From contig CM041465.1 of assembly GCA_023213395.1 (NCBI GenBank), forward strand, positions 237,529,741-237,593,740: a stretch of DNA of 64,000 nt, given 5' to 3'. Positions 46,732 to 57,990 of the stretch are shown piece after piece (position 1 is the stretch's first letter; every line of letters begins with the position of its first letter). Position numbers and translations under genes: made by a program. The notes under the pieces were generated by a model. That model saw nothing but the letters and a program-made list of their open reading frames with translations. It searched no databases and was not told where the DNA came from. Source of the DNA: Cycas panzhihuaensis. Its lineage: Eukaryota; Cycadophyta.

Positions 46732-48121
46732 ACAGTGCGAAGGCAGACTAGCTAAAAAAGCAAAAAGATGGCCTGAAGGAGAGCTAGATCTCAGTCCAAG
46801 AGGAGTGAGAGGTAGTCCTAAGGGCTAGTAGGTGGATTTGGATAGGTTCTAACTGAGTTTTGGGGTTTTGCAGGTAGTCATCGGGGTGGATAACCATGAA
46901 AACATGGGAGTAGCTATGATTAGCTTTATTGAGATGATGACTCATGGAGATCAATGAGTACTAGGGAGATGTGACCTATTGAAGGCCATTTAGATGCCAT
47001 AGTATGTGTCAGACCAGCACCTCCTAGTGGACATAATCTCACACTGGGATTGACAGAGGTAAGTGTTCCATCTCCCGTAAGTGGGAGATGTTACAGTCAC
47101 ACCAAGAGATGTGAGGAGGATCCTGGGAGTACCAGTAGCTAGGGCACTAGCGTCACTAGGTGCACTACCTAGTAATGACACTGCATATAGAGAGGCGGTG
47201 ACCTACTTCACAGGTCAGGACTGATGGGAGAGGAGAGGTACACTAGTCCAGAGCATGATCATGTCTAGGATTCCTTGCCTAAGGAAGTTGATTACTTTGT
47301 GCATTCTGTTCTAGATATCCTTGAAACAAAACTATAAAGACCTACCTAGTAGGTGGATGGATGTAATGACAAGATGTGAGGCCAGGGAGAGATTAGGCTG
47401 GGCTATGTTATAGGGGTGAACCTGGTTGCTTAGTTGGATGCCATTAGGGAAGTAGGGAGAGGAGGACTGTCATACAACACATTGTTGCAGTGCTGGTTCT
47501 TTGACCACTTCAGAGTAATGGCACCACCAGGAGGGCCCCACCCGATCTTAGCATGGGCTCCTATAGTCCACAGGTTGCAAACTCAGTTTAGGGGAACTAA
47601 GGGTGAGGTGCACATCAAGCACTCAGTTGAGGCTACATCGTTAGACCTCCTCACCATGACCGACTACACAGCAGATCCATACAGAGGGGTGAGGTGGGAT
47701 AACAATGATAAGGCAAGAGGAGCAGGAGGTACCCCTGGAGAGGGAGACGATGATGATGGAGGTGATGGGGTCGACCCATCAAGAGTAGCAAGTGGAGAGG
47801 TAGGTCCATCAAGGACTAAAGGAGGAGAGGTGAGTCCATCAGGGACCACAGTAGGAGAGGCAGGGCCATTAGAAGCTACAGGAGGAGAGGTGGGTCCGTT
47901 AGGGACTGCAGGGAGAGGTGGAGCTTCCTGAATGCTAGTCTTGAAGCTGAGGATAGTAAGGAGAGTCCGGGCGGTGGTAGCACTAGCAACAGAGGGTGGA
48001 GGTGCCTCAACAGGCCTGATAGTCAGTGAGGTGGTACAAGAGGAGAAGGAGGTACCAGTAGTGGGTGGAAGACCTAAGGAGGAGGTGATTGTCCAAGTCA
48101 GGGAGCTAGCAGTCCCAATAA

Positions 48122-48230
48122 GTGAGACACTACCCTATCCCTTCATTATTTGATCATTGGATATATAATTGTTGTGCTTTATTTGATTTATTTGGTGTAT
48201 ATACTAACACATGGCATGTTTGATTTACAG
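48122..48230 (+). other. Intron 2 of the antisense PMD gene, copy C
   Basis: GTGAGACA ... TGATTTACAG, 109 bp, with an AT-rich, T-rich 3' half typical of plant introns. Confidence 0.75.
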
Positions 48231-48480
48231 GAGTGGTGAACATCCATGGGTTTACACAGAGGGATAGCCTCCTATCCAAGCAGGAGAGGAGCCATGGTCG
48301 GTAGGGGACCACACAACAATGTTCGCCCCTCTAGTCAGGGCTAGAGACATGTGGGTGACAAAGTCCCAGGAGCATGAGGCAAGGGTGGGATGACTGTAGG
48401 GAGAGTTGGATACAACCAGGGTGGAGAGAGATGCACTAGAGGGCTGTGTCCGAGTGAGAGGCTCGGGGAGGAGCGCATGC

Positions 48481-49540
48481 TGATGCGAAGAGTCACATCA
48501 AGATAGCAGTATTAGAGGAGCAACTCTAAGGAGTGGAGGGGGAGAGGGATTGTATCTAGGTGCGATACGATTAGCTAGTAGGTTAGATGGCATCGAGGTC
48601 ATCGAGGAGTAGGACCTATACCCACACGGTGGCGATGACCCCAACGAGGCCTCAGGATGAGGGGAGTGAGACTGGGAGTTCCCAGAGATGCAAGAGGAGT
48701 CTAGGAGGCATGTGGTCCCTAGGAGAGGGATCACATCAACTAGAAGATGATGCCCCGGGAGCAGGGTAGCACTAGAGAGTAGGTTGTAGTAGTTTTTAAT
48801 GTGATATGGAAAAGCACCGAACCTCCAAGGAGTCACTATATGTTGCCACATGATTATACTCCTCCTTGCAAGGATTCTAACTTTCCACAGATGATGTACT
48901 ATACCATTTATATGATATGACACACGATGATTTTGTATATATATATGGGGCCATTGGCACCCCATTTGATATATGTTGATATGTATAATGACACGTGATG
49001 ATGGATGATGTATATTTATTTTTATGTTCATGTATGTATATGTATGAGGGTGCACAAATACATGAAGAGCTATATATTATGATATTTTTTAGTTGATTAT
49101 CATATGGTTTGTGATAGAGGATTGTTTAAGCTACACACACTTCCTTTCATGTAGGGCCATATTCCTAGTAGGCACATACATGATCACCATGAGCAGTAGC
49201 GATAGACATACGTGAGGCTAGGAGGTAGGGCAACACACATGTCCATATGAGATCATAGCGGGATATGCAAAGGAAGTGCCAATGGGAAAGGAGTGGTGAC
49301 ACTCCAACATGCCATCCTAGTTGGGGGATGTACCCAAGCCCAAGAGCAATTAGGATAATACACCCAATTAGGAAGATGGGGCCCCCATAGAAAGGGGGAC
49401 AAGGGGTTCCGCGAGAGGAACCCAAAAGAAGTAAAAGGGCTACCTTAAGCTACCATTCCACCTGTGGTTAGGGGGAATGGTGATGCACCTAGTATGGTGG
49501 TTTAGGCTCATTTCAAAGTGTAAAGAAGAGGGTGATGTAG
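48481..49540 (-). other. Post-integrase spacer of element C
   Basis: No gene is supported. Colinear with A 5370-6305 and B 59174-60000. The blocks near 48815-48840 (tccaaggagtcac) and 48950-48965 match the same blocks in A. The 185-codon open stretch on the minus strand (49055-48498) is not kept as protein in A or B. Confidence 0.55.
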
Positions 49541-49849
49541 TTATGCATAGAAATTTTTCAAGAATTTCCCATTAATAGCCTTCTCAAATTCAAGGCCCTC
49601 CAAGGTGGCAATCTGATAAGCGTCATTCCTAAGACTTTCGAGAATGAAAAAAGGGCCAACCCACTTGGGTCTAAATTTGGTCAGGCGATCGTGGAGATAT
49701 TCTAGTTTGAGGACATGGTCCTCAGGTTATAAAGGATGGGAACGAAGGTGTTTATCATAATTCCTTCATGCCCTAGCATTATAGGTAATGTTGGCTTAGT
49801 AGGCAGCCAAGTGTCTCTCATCCAAGGCCTTGAGATCTAAAAGGCTAGC
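49541..49849 (-). pseudogene. Integrase C-terminus of element C
   Basis: Minus strand: LDLKALDERHLAAY, YDKHLRSHP, HVLKLEYLHDRLTKF, ATLEGLEFEKAINGKF, ending FYA at 49541. Truncated at 49849 by B's 5' LTR. Confidence 0.85.
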
Positions 49850-52437
49850 TATTTCCCGGCTTCTGGAAATAGATACGGAATCACTGACTCAGGTAAGTGT
49901 AGGTATGTCTCTCGCATTATCCTCGCTTTCATTTGATGAGTGTTTGCTTGCATGTCTGCCTGTGTGTGGCTTCGTGGGTGACTTTTTCGGCGTCCACACT
50001 TATTTTAGCCTATGACGACTATAGCAGGGGCACACTCCCAGCGAGTGTGGCACCCTGGTGGCCACTTCACTTCCCGCATCTGCCCTCCTCGCTCCAAGAT
50101 CCACTCAGTTTACGACACCTCTACCCGTGTGATGACCCGTCATCGGTTGGTCAACTTGCCACCCCGTTTGAGCCCTAGTTTTGCTCCCTTAGACCCGTTT
50201 GTTGGCTTGTTTACCCCCGAGTAGGTGTTCTAGCCTCCTATTGGACCTTTTGGTCATCTGCCCCCAACCCAAGCTGGTTGGCTAGGCCCATTTTTGGCTC
50301 TAGGTGCGTACCGCTGAAATTTTCGTGGTACCGCCGAAATATCCGTGGTACCGCGGAATTTACGGCGGTACGACTGTCTCATGTTGTTTTTTAAAATCTG
50401 CCGTGGCAATTTCGCATTTATTGTGAAACTGTCATGTGGCTCGTGCCTTAATTCTCTCCCAGTCGTGCCCTAATCGCTCGCTTTAGGGTTTTGTTTGAGT
50501 ACTTAAGCCATTTTTGACTCATTTTCAAGGATTCTTTTGCTCACTTTTGGAATTGCTCTCAAGGAAACAACATCCTGCCCTGCTGTTCTCTGTTGTTCTG
50601 CTATTGCTACTGGACCTGCATCCCTCCTACAGTACCCTGCTCTCCTTTGGTGTGGCTGAGACATTCTCCCAGCCCCTCATACACCTTGGAGAGGGCCCCT
50701 TGGAGTGGTTCCAGTTGATCTTTGCCCAGGCAGTCCACAAGTGCCCCAAGTGCAGGTGTTTCCCTTCACATCTCTTTAGCAGGGTCTCAAACCTGCTGTG
50801 CTTCAGATCTGGGCTGACTTCTCAGCCCCTCTTCGCTGCCCTTTGGCTGAGGCAAGTCCCTTGCCTCCTTCACTCAGGTATCTTTTGATTTACATTATTT
50901 TCTTTGGGATATTAATGCTCCAACTTGCTTGCTCTCTATTGGTGATTGTGAGTTTGTTTTCCTTCCCTTTTAGTAGGCAGTTCCACCACTGTTTTGTGCC
51001 TCTTGCCTATGTCTGCTGCTCAAGGCAGCGGCGTTGAGGGTTGGCATAGGTTTTGGAGAGGAGCTGGGTAGATTCCGTACCACCTTCCACACTCCCTAAG
51101 CGGCTCTAAGCCCTCCAAAGCCTCCCTCTCGCCCCGTGCTGCCCTTCGCTTGCAAACAAGGGTTTGTAGGCCCTCCTTTGGCTGCCCCAACCAGCGCTGT
51201 CACAAGTTGCAGCGCTGATTTGAGGCCTTTGTTCAGGTTTGGGCAGCACTCATAAGTCCCAACCGCTAGTCTTTGCCTCGCTTTCTTCCCGGCTGCCCGG
51301 ATTGCTCCTTATAGCATCCCAGTTCGTCGTAGGTTTTCTTGGGCCTCTCTTTGCCCCTTTGTTGCCATCTTCCAGCCCTTGCTCTTGGCCTTGTCCTCGC
51401 TGCCTTGTGGCTCTTGAGGGGAGGTTAGGGCATCATTTGTAGGAGGTAGGCCACTCCGAGGCTTGCCGATCATTTACTTTCGTCTTGGTCACTCTCTTTT
51501 GGGTACTTTCATTGTTGGATTAGCACTAACGCATGGGTATTTAGATTCACTTTTATACTATTTAGGCATATATTATTAGAATCTTGTATTGCATGTTAGT
51601 GTTCTTCCTCCGAGAAGGGAGAGACAGCCATTGCTTGCAGGTATTTGGGGAGCATGGAGGATATCGTCCGTTAGCCCCGTCGTTGGTAAGTCCCCTTGTA
51701 TACATTACATTTTTCGTATTACTTCATTATCAGTTGGCATTTCCTTTCCTCCTTTGGCATTGCTTTTATTTTCCGGGGAAGGTAAGGAAGCCCTCCTTTC
51801 AACCTGCCGCAACATCTCGCGCCTAACATGTCGTGTGGAGTGGTTTGGTGCTCCTCGAGAAGGCTTTCGTCACGCACGCCCTTGGTCTAGGTGCACGTCT
51901 TGCTCCACTTTGCTACCCCATTTTTCCTTTTGATTTCTCCTTTAGTAATTAACACATTGAAGAGTAAAAAGGAAATTTGGTCTTGTATTTGGTTGCGTTT
52001 CATTTATTTTATTACACATATCTTTATCACCTATAGGAAAGGTTGTAGGAACCCCCCTTCTCTACCTTTCTCCTTCTCCCCTCGACCACACAAGTTCCTT
52101 ACCTCCCGCGTCACTTGTGCACCCGGTTAGCTTATTTAGGCACCCTCTTGACCTACTCCCTTTGGATCTTCTCTTCCCCCTTCTGGCCACCCAAGGGTGG
52201 GAGGGTCCTGTCCCTAGGTCAACCCAGGTTTGCCCTACGCATCTTCACCCCTTGTTCGAAGCGGTGAAGGACCACCTGATAGTAGCCATATTCCATTGCA
52301 GATCCTGAACTCGCGCTCCGGCACACGGGGCACTCTGCGTGATAGTTACTCTCCTCTTAGGTCTCACCTTCAATTATTCCACCACCCACTCTCTCCATGC
52401 CTACTAGTTAGGTAGTTATCCCGTAGACGCACGTCCA
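49850..52437 (+). repeat. 5' LTR of element B
   Basis: Starts TATTTCCCGG (TG changed to TA) and ends ACGCACGTCCA. Contains a cluster of GGTACCGC palindromes at 50304-50373 and CCCTAA/TTAGGG at 50468-50488. The TATA-equivalent position reads GAGTACTTAAG, so no canonical TATA box. Open stretches of up to 124 codons within the LTR are not conserved in A or C. Confidence 0.88.
50304..50373. promoter_or_regulatory. Cluster of GGTACCGC palindromes in the LTR of element B
   Basis: Three near-identical units, each with a GTACC(G/C)-type core flanked by AAAT/ATTT-like arms, spaced about 24 bp. Equivalent to A 10294-10333 and C 44153-44200. Confidence 0.55.
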
Positions 52438-52438
52438 C

Positions 52439-52458
52439 TGGCGACCATACTGGGGACT
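52439..52458 (+). promoter_or_regulatory. Primer-binding site of element B
   Basis: TGGCGACCATACTGGGGACT, one base after the LTR end. The form resembles the tRNA-Arg-type PBS of Tat/Ogre-like elements; the tRNA identity is recalled, not computed. The leader runs to 52600. Confidence 0.7.
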
Positions 52459-52600
52459 GCCAGTAAGGGAGCTAGTTTCCGCTCTCTTCCGTTGGTTTCG
52501 CTACCTTTTTGTGGTCCTTTTATACCTATTTCGATCCCTACATTGGGCAGCCCCAACACGAGTGCCTTTTCCTTTCCCTGACATTGTTGGTTGATCTTGC

Positions 52601-54690
52601 ATGCGACGCTTTTCTCGTCATTTGTGCAGTCTACCTCCATTGTTAGAAGACCCCGAGTATCACCCTCTTCCTTCGTCAGATCCCGATCTGACTATGGAGG
52701 GATACTCTTCTGATTGGGCCTACCACACTTCAACCTTGGAAACCCATGCTTTTCCTTCTTCTATTCCTGGGTCCACCCAAGAGGGTGATGACCCCCTTTA
52801 TTATCCAAGTGACCAACACCTCTCACTTGATGTCCATCCTTCTACCCATGCCGTAGAAGTTTCTGCTCCTCTTGAGACTTGCCACGTAGTTGGTGACTCT
52901 TATGAGGAGCATTCCGAGGAACCTACTTTGTTCGAGGTTCCGATTACCTCTTACGAGTATGTAGGGATTCCTCCTGTTGACGTAGTTGAAGCTCTCAACG
53001 AGTGTCGCCGTGCAGCACACTTGCAACCGCGTCCTGGATGGCTTGAGGGTGCCCTTCGTGGAGGAGCCTCTTCCTCTTCCGCTCCTCCCCCGCATGCCTC
53101 ATCCTCATCGACCCTTCCTTTGACAACAAACCCCTTTGTGCCTACGCATGTGTCCCACTCATTCCCAGTTCCCGCATTGGGGGCACGTATTGCACCTTCC
53201 ATTCCTCATCGAGGTCCTAGTATTCTAGGATCTTCCCGTGGTGTGTCTTTCCCTCAATTGAAGGTTAGCATACCCATTCCTAACCAAACCAATGTGCCAT
53301 CCCCTAATGTGGCGCATACCGTTCCCAGTAGGTCTGTCGGTCCTACTAGCCTTCCAATCACTAGTCATGTGGGATCTGCTCCCACACACCCTCCAACCCA
53401 GCACGTTGGTGCTTCCTTCTACGTTCCCCCAGGGTATACTTCTCAACCTTGGGGGCAGGGTAGAGGAAGCCGTCTTCCGGTTTATGGGGTGGATCCGCTA
53501 CACCCATATGGGGTTGCTCCACCTACGGGTGGCCCATATGGGCAAAACCCGGTTCCACATCCCTCTTGCCCATCTTCCAACGCAATTCCATCCATTGTGC
53601 CTTCGCAAGGGAACTCGACTCCTTTCTAAGGCACCTACCCCCACGCCTCTTTTCAGCAAGGGGCGTTTCCTCAAGGAGGGATGGGTGTCCCAGCCCCATC
53701 TGCTCCTTGTGCATTACCTACTTCGACATTCATTGACCCTACGGTCCAGGCAAGGGCACGCCCCTTCATGGACTTTAGGTCAACCCCTCTTTCCATTGAG
53801 GCGTTACGAACCAACTTGCCACCTCATCCCCCTGAAGTTCCTAGATTCGATGGAACTTCGTCGCAAGACCGTGAGCATGTGCGTAGTTTTTCTATGGCAT
53901 GCATCGACTACTGGGCCTACGACCACATTTTAATGAAATTATTCCCGCGATCCTTGCAGGGCGACGCCCTCAAGTAGTTCTACCGTCTCCCTGCCCATTC
54001 TATCCATTCATTCCAGCAATTGGTGGATGAGTTCATCAACTATTTTGATGTAGCCTGTCCATTCGAGAGCGGAATGAAGTCGCTTCTTTCGCTCAAACAA
54101 GGTCACGATGAGATGAATCATAACTTTGTGCGGCAATTCCATGACTTGCTTCACTCCACTAAGGCAACATTACCTGAGGAGCTGAAGCGAGACCTTTTCG
54201 TCAACGCACTTCGTCCCGAAGTCCATGTGGAAGTCCTCAAGATGGGGGCGACCACATGTGACTCCATGATCACCAAGTGTTTGGCGTTGGAGGCTATTGA
54301 GATCTAAGCTAGTCTTAAGAAACCTCTTAAGCCCTCACAGCACCGTAAGGCACCACCCTCAACTAAGGATACCAAACCTTTCCAACTTGCTCGGTCTTCC
54401 TCTCATCCTACCGAGAGGACTTTAGACCCTCTCACATCAGCTATACGCTCGTTCGAGCATACGATGAAGGAACTCAAGCTTCAAGCTCCTTCATCCCCTA
54501 CATCCAACAAACAAGTCCAACAAACTACCTAAGCTCCTCTTCCCAAGAATGGAAATACCTAGTCCTCTCAAGCGAGAAGGTTTGATCCTCCGCTTGAGAA
54601 GAAGTGGTGCTCCATTCATGGGGATTGCTTCCACGACGATTCGTGTTGTAGGGCCCAGCATCCAAAGGATGCCCCTCGACGTGATTCTTC
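52601..54690 (+). pseudogene. gag of element B
   Basis: Starts MRRFSRHLCSLPPLLEDPEY; the same start is seen in E. Open for 342 codons to TAA at 53629. The frame continues past single stops (53629, 53977, 54307). The N-terminal 400 residues are Pro/Ser/Gly-rich (YGVDPLHPYGVAPPTGGPYG). The capsid domain is at about 53830-54300, and the CHHC knuckle WCSIHGDCFHDDSCC at about 54605-54650. The stops look like TGG-to-TAG and CAA-to-TAA changes when set against A. Confidence 0.85.
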
Positions 54691-55690
54691 CCCCAAACAG
54701 GCCTTAAGGCCTAATTTGGATCAACCAGTTCACAAGGATCCATTCCCTAAACATGGGGAACGCGATCGCAACACCCAAACTAAGAGCAACTGCAACCGAG
54801 GAAGATCGCTTGATCCTCGTCCTTCTCGCGACAAAGGGAAGGGTGCCCGGAACTCATCTTCCTCCTCTCGTTCTCCTAGCCGTCGCACCCTGTCACCTTC
54901 ACGACCCCGGAACAGGGGGAAGAAGGTGATCCAGTTGCTTAAAGCAACTCCTACTTACACTCTTACGCGATCTCAAGTCGCTAAGGAAGCGGTGGGAGCT
55001 TCTTGTTCTTCCACTCCTCCCGACCCTCTTCTGGAGAACCTTCCTCCAGAAATCCCTCTCTTTCCCAAGGCTATTCACATGCAGGGTCGTTACCATTTCT
55101 GAAGGGCACTTACCCAACCTATCGGGAAGGGTAAACCCTTCTCCATCGTGGATGAGCTTCATACGGTCGTTGCAGGAATGTCCTTGATGGACGTTCTGAG
55201 GAGTTGTCCCGAGCAACGGGCCCTCCTCCTGGAAGCTTTAGGATCAAGTGATGCACCTGTCCACACTTTGGGTGTCACCCAAGGGTGTGGACTCGTTATC
55301 TCATTTGACCCTAAGGATCTTCCGCCCGCCAGTGAAAGGGAACGTCAGTGGAACTTCCCATCCACCATCACCATCGATACGCCTGATTGCACTCTTCGAA
55401 GGACTATTGTCGACAATGGTTCTTCTATCAATGCCATGCCCTTACGTGTCATGCAAGAGCTTGGTATCTCTGCCTTGGAACCCGTTCCCTAGGGATGCCA
55501 AGGCTATGACGGTAGTGAGAAGACCCCTTTGGGGTCTGTCGCGATTCCGATTACCCTTGAGGGCAAGACCATTCTTGCCGACATTGTAGTCCTCGACGTT
55601 GACGTGGATTACAACCTCCTCCTAGGTCATCTATGGCTCGATTAAATGGGAGCCGTGTGGTCGACTCTTTGGGGACAACTTAAATTCGTC
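54691..55690 (+). pseudogene. Aspartic protease region of element B
   Basis: Basic Arg/Ser-rich linker (54716-55100), then protease with IVDNGSSINAMPLRVMQELG (about 55407-55465; DNG active-site loop) and the family C-terminal motif (LLLGHLWLD, GRPWLD in A) at about 55617-55645. Stops at 55100 and 55490, and CAA-to-TAA at 55643. Same frame as gag. Confidence 0.8.
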
Positions 55691-56573
55691 CATGACGGAC
55701 AAACGAGTGATTCCATGACGCCCACTTACCAAACAAACTCGCTCCACCAGTTCGGCAAACCAAGGTTCATCTACCCATGCCTCGGCTTGCTCTATTGGTA
55801 TACCTAACCCATCCGAAGAAGATCCCGTATCTTCTCCCCCTAGTCTCACGCGATTCGCCCCTATTGGCATTGGGAGTTATGGGTACCTTGCTTCATTTAG
55901 TGACGATGAGTCATTCGACGAAGACGAGGATTATCTTCACCCCGTCTCTTTCCTCCGCGCTAGTAGGTCACACCTACCTTATTCTAGATCCCCATCTAGA
56001 ACCTCTCTCGTTGGTGAGGCTAGCCCCTCGTGCGTGTCACATGTCATCGCTCGTGTTGACCCACCGATCGCCAGTTCTTCTTTTTCATTACCCCCCATAG
56101 GTAATGGCTTTGAGAAATTGCCTTTCGCTCCTTCCAAGGGGCCTCTTCCTGGTTTCCTTTCAGATTTCCATGAGGAAGTTGAGCAACCCGATGGCCATCA
56201 CGGTCTCGTTGCTCTTACTCCCTCCAGCGCTTCTTCTACTTGAAGTAAGGTCATCCATGGGGTGGATTATTTTAAGGATGACGAAGCCCTGCTTGAGCAT
56301 CTAGCGGGCCTTGCGCCCAACTTGCCTTCTGGTCACCACCGGCTTGGTCATCAGAAGATCCTCGTGATCGGATCCACGCTTGTCGATCCGGTCCCATCTC
56401 TTATTCCTCCTCCTCCTGTTGATCTTGCTCCTCTCCACTTCGAGGAGGGCAATGCCATGTGCATGGGGGCAACTCAAGACATAGTCTTGGCCCTGGGCAA
56501 GGTCATTAAGGTTGGGTTGGAATGTTCCCCTGATGAGATAAGGGAGTACTCCCTTCTGTTCCAGGAGTTCTGA
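55691..56573 (+). pseudogene. Acidic/Ser-rich linker of element B
   Basis: Colinear with A 1828-2690: SIGIPNPSEEDPVSS, SFSDDESFDEDEDYLHPVSF, VIHGVDYFKDDEALLEHLAG. A net frameshift occurs between 55650 and 55790, placing RT in a different frame from gag-protease. Function unknown. Confidence 0.65.
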
Positions 56574-57990
56574 GACATTTTTGTGTGGGATTATGCTGAC
56601 ATGAAGGGAATCGACCCCTCGATCGTCACTCATAACCTCACCACCCTTCCTGGCGCCCGCCCTATGGGCCAAAAGCAGCGTCCCGTTCACCCAAAGCTAT
56701 CTGCCGCCGTCAAGATGGAGGTCGAGAAGCTTCTGGACGCTGGGCTTATTACCTCTATTGACTACCCTAAGTGGGTCTCTAATATTGTTCCCGTTGCTAA
56801 AAAGAATGGGGCAATTCGTATATGCATCGACTTTCGCGACATCAATAATGCTTGTCCTAAGGACAATTTTCCGTTACCCTTCCTTGATCAAATCATCGAT
56901 CGCACCACCGGATTTGAAGTGATGTCCCTAATGGATGGCTTCTCTGGCTACAACCAAATTCAGATTTCTCTCGAAGACCACCATAAGACGGCCTTCACTA
57001 CTCCCTGGGGTACCTTCGCCTAGAAGGCGATGCCCTTTGGTCTTAAAAATGCAGGTGCTACTTACCAACGAGCTATGCATTTTATCTTCCATGACCTCAT
57101 TAACGACACGCTGGAGGTCTTCATGGATGATATGATGGGTCTCTCCCACGTAAGAGCCCATCACCCTTTTGACTTACGTGCCATCTTCTCACAATTCCGC
57201 GAGTATCACGTCAGTCTTAATCTGCTCAAGTGTGTGTTTACCGTTACTTCGGGTAAACTCCTTGGATTCCTTGTATCCAAACAAGGAATTCAGATCGACC
57301 CCGACAAAGTCAGGGTGATCCTTGACATGCCGCCACCTAGAACTCAATGGCAGATTAAGTCGTTTCTAGGCAGGCTTGGTTTTCTTAGGCACTTCCTGGC
57401 CGATTTTGCTGTGAGCGTTAAACCCCTCACGAACCTATTGAAGAAGGGAGCTCCTTTTGCCTAGTCTGACAAGACCCAAAAGGCCTTCGAAAGACTTAAG
57501 GAAGCCCTAGCTTCCGCTCCTACGTTGGCGCCTCCCCGATTCGATAGGCCCTTCATCCTATATACCTTAGCGACTGACGAATCCTTGGGCGCTATGCTCG
57601 CTCAGGAGGATGACTCAGGAACTGAGAGAGCTATATATTTCATCAGTCGCACTCTCGTGGCTGCTGAGCTTAACTATTCCCCTACCGAGAAGGAATGCCT
57701 CTCCTTGGTCCATGCGACCAAGAAGTTTAGGCACTACTTGCTTGGCAACACTACCAAGGTGATCGTTCGATCCGATCCCTTGCGATACTTACTAACTCAT
57801 TCAGATTTGATAGGTAGGGCTGGTCGTTGGGCCGTCCTACTCCAAGAATTCGACCTCCATATCGTTAACCAAAAATTAAAGAAGGGAATGATAGTGGCCG
57901 AGCAACTCGCGGACGCCCCTATCCTAAACTCCTTTGGTGCTCCCGTTGATGATTCTCTCCCCGATGAGTCTATCCTGACAATTTAGGGAG
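56574..57990 (+). pseudogene. Reverse transcriptase and RNase H of element B
   Basis: RT: KMEVEKLLDAGLI, RICIDFRDINNACPKDNFP, SLMDGFSGYNQIQIS, AMPFGLKNAGATYQRAMHFI, then VFMDDMMGLSH (about 57117-57150). Connection: GFLVSKQGIQIDPDKVR and KSFLGRLGFLRHFL. RNase H: FILYTLATDESLGAMLAQ (catalytic Asp present), TEKECLSLVHATKKFRHYL, and IVRSDPLRYLL (Asp present). Stops at 57023, 57464 and 57986 only, each explicable by a single G-to-A or C-to-T change. Close to intact. Confidence 0.9.

Larger units (their letters stand above)
46353..48480 (+). pseudogene. Antisense PMD gene of element C (three exons)
   Basis: Exon 1: ATG at 46353, eight codons (MVVVRLDP) to 46376. Intron 1: 46377 (GTGAGT) to 46873 (TTTTGCAG). 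Exon 2: 46874-48121, starting VVIGVDNHENMGVAMIS, then SDQHLLVDIISHWD, VFHLP, VGDVTVTPRDVRRILGVP (PMD signature, about 46990-47140), RGGLSYNTLLQCWFFDHF and a repetitive GEVGPS-rich tail. Intron 2: 48122-48230. Exon 3 has the RARDMWVTKSQEHE segment. Stops in exon 2 (for example at about 46956) mean it is not functional now. The last exon is shorter at its start than in B. Confidence 0.7.
41813..49849 (-). mobile_element. Element C: 3' part of a minus-strand Tat-like gypsy element
   Basis: Read from 49849 downwards: integrase C-terminus, spacer, antisense PMD gene (therefore on the + strand), second RNase H, polypurine tract, 3' LTR. Same order as A and B. Inserted into copia H at 41812. Its pol is cut at 49850 by the insertion of B, and the 5' part should continue after B, outside the window. 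Confidence 0.85.

Noticed and set aside
48498-49055. 185-codon minus-strand open stretch in C
   Set aside because: Covers the non-coding post-integrase spacer and the 3' side of the PMD gene; the protein is not conserved in A or B.
50514-50888. 124-codon open stretch in the 5' LTR of B
   Set aside because: It lies just after the LTR promoter, but neither A nor C keeps the frame; treated as LTR transcript leader.
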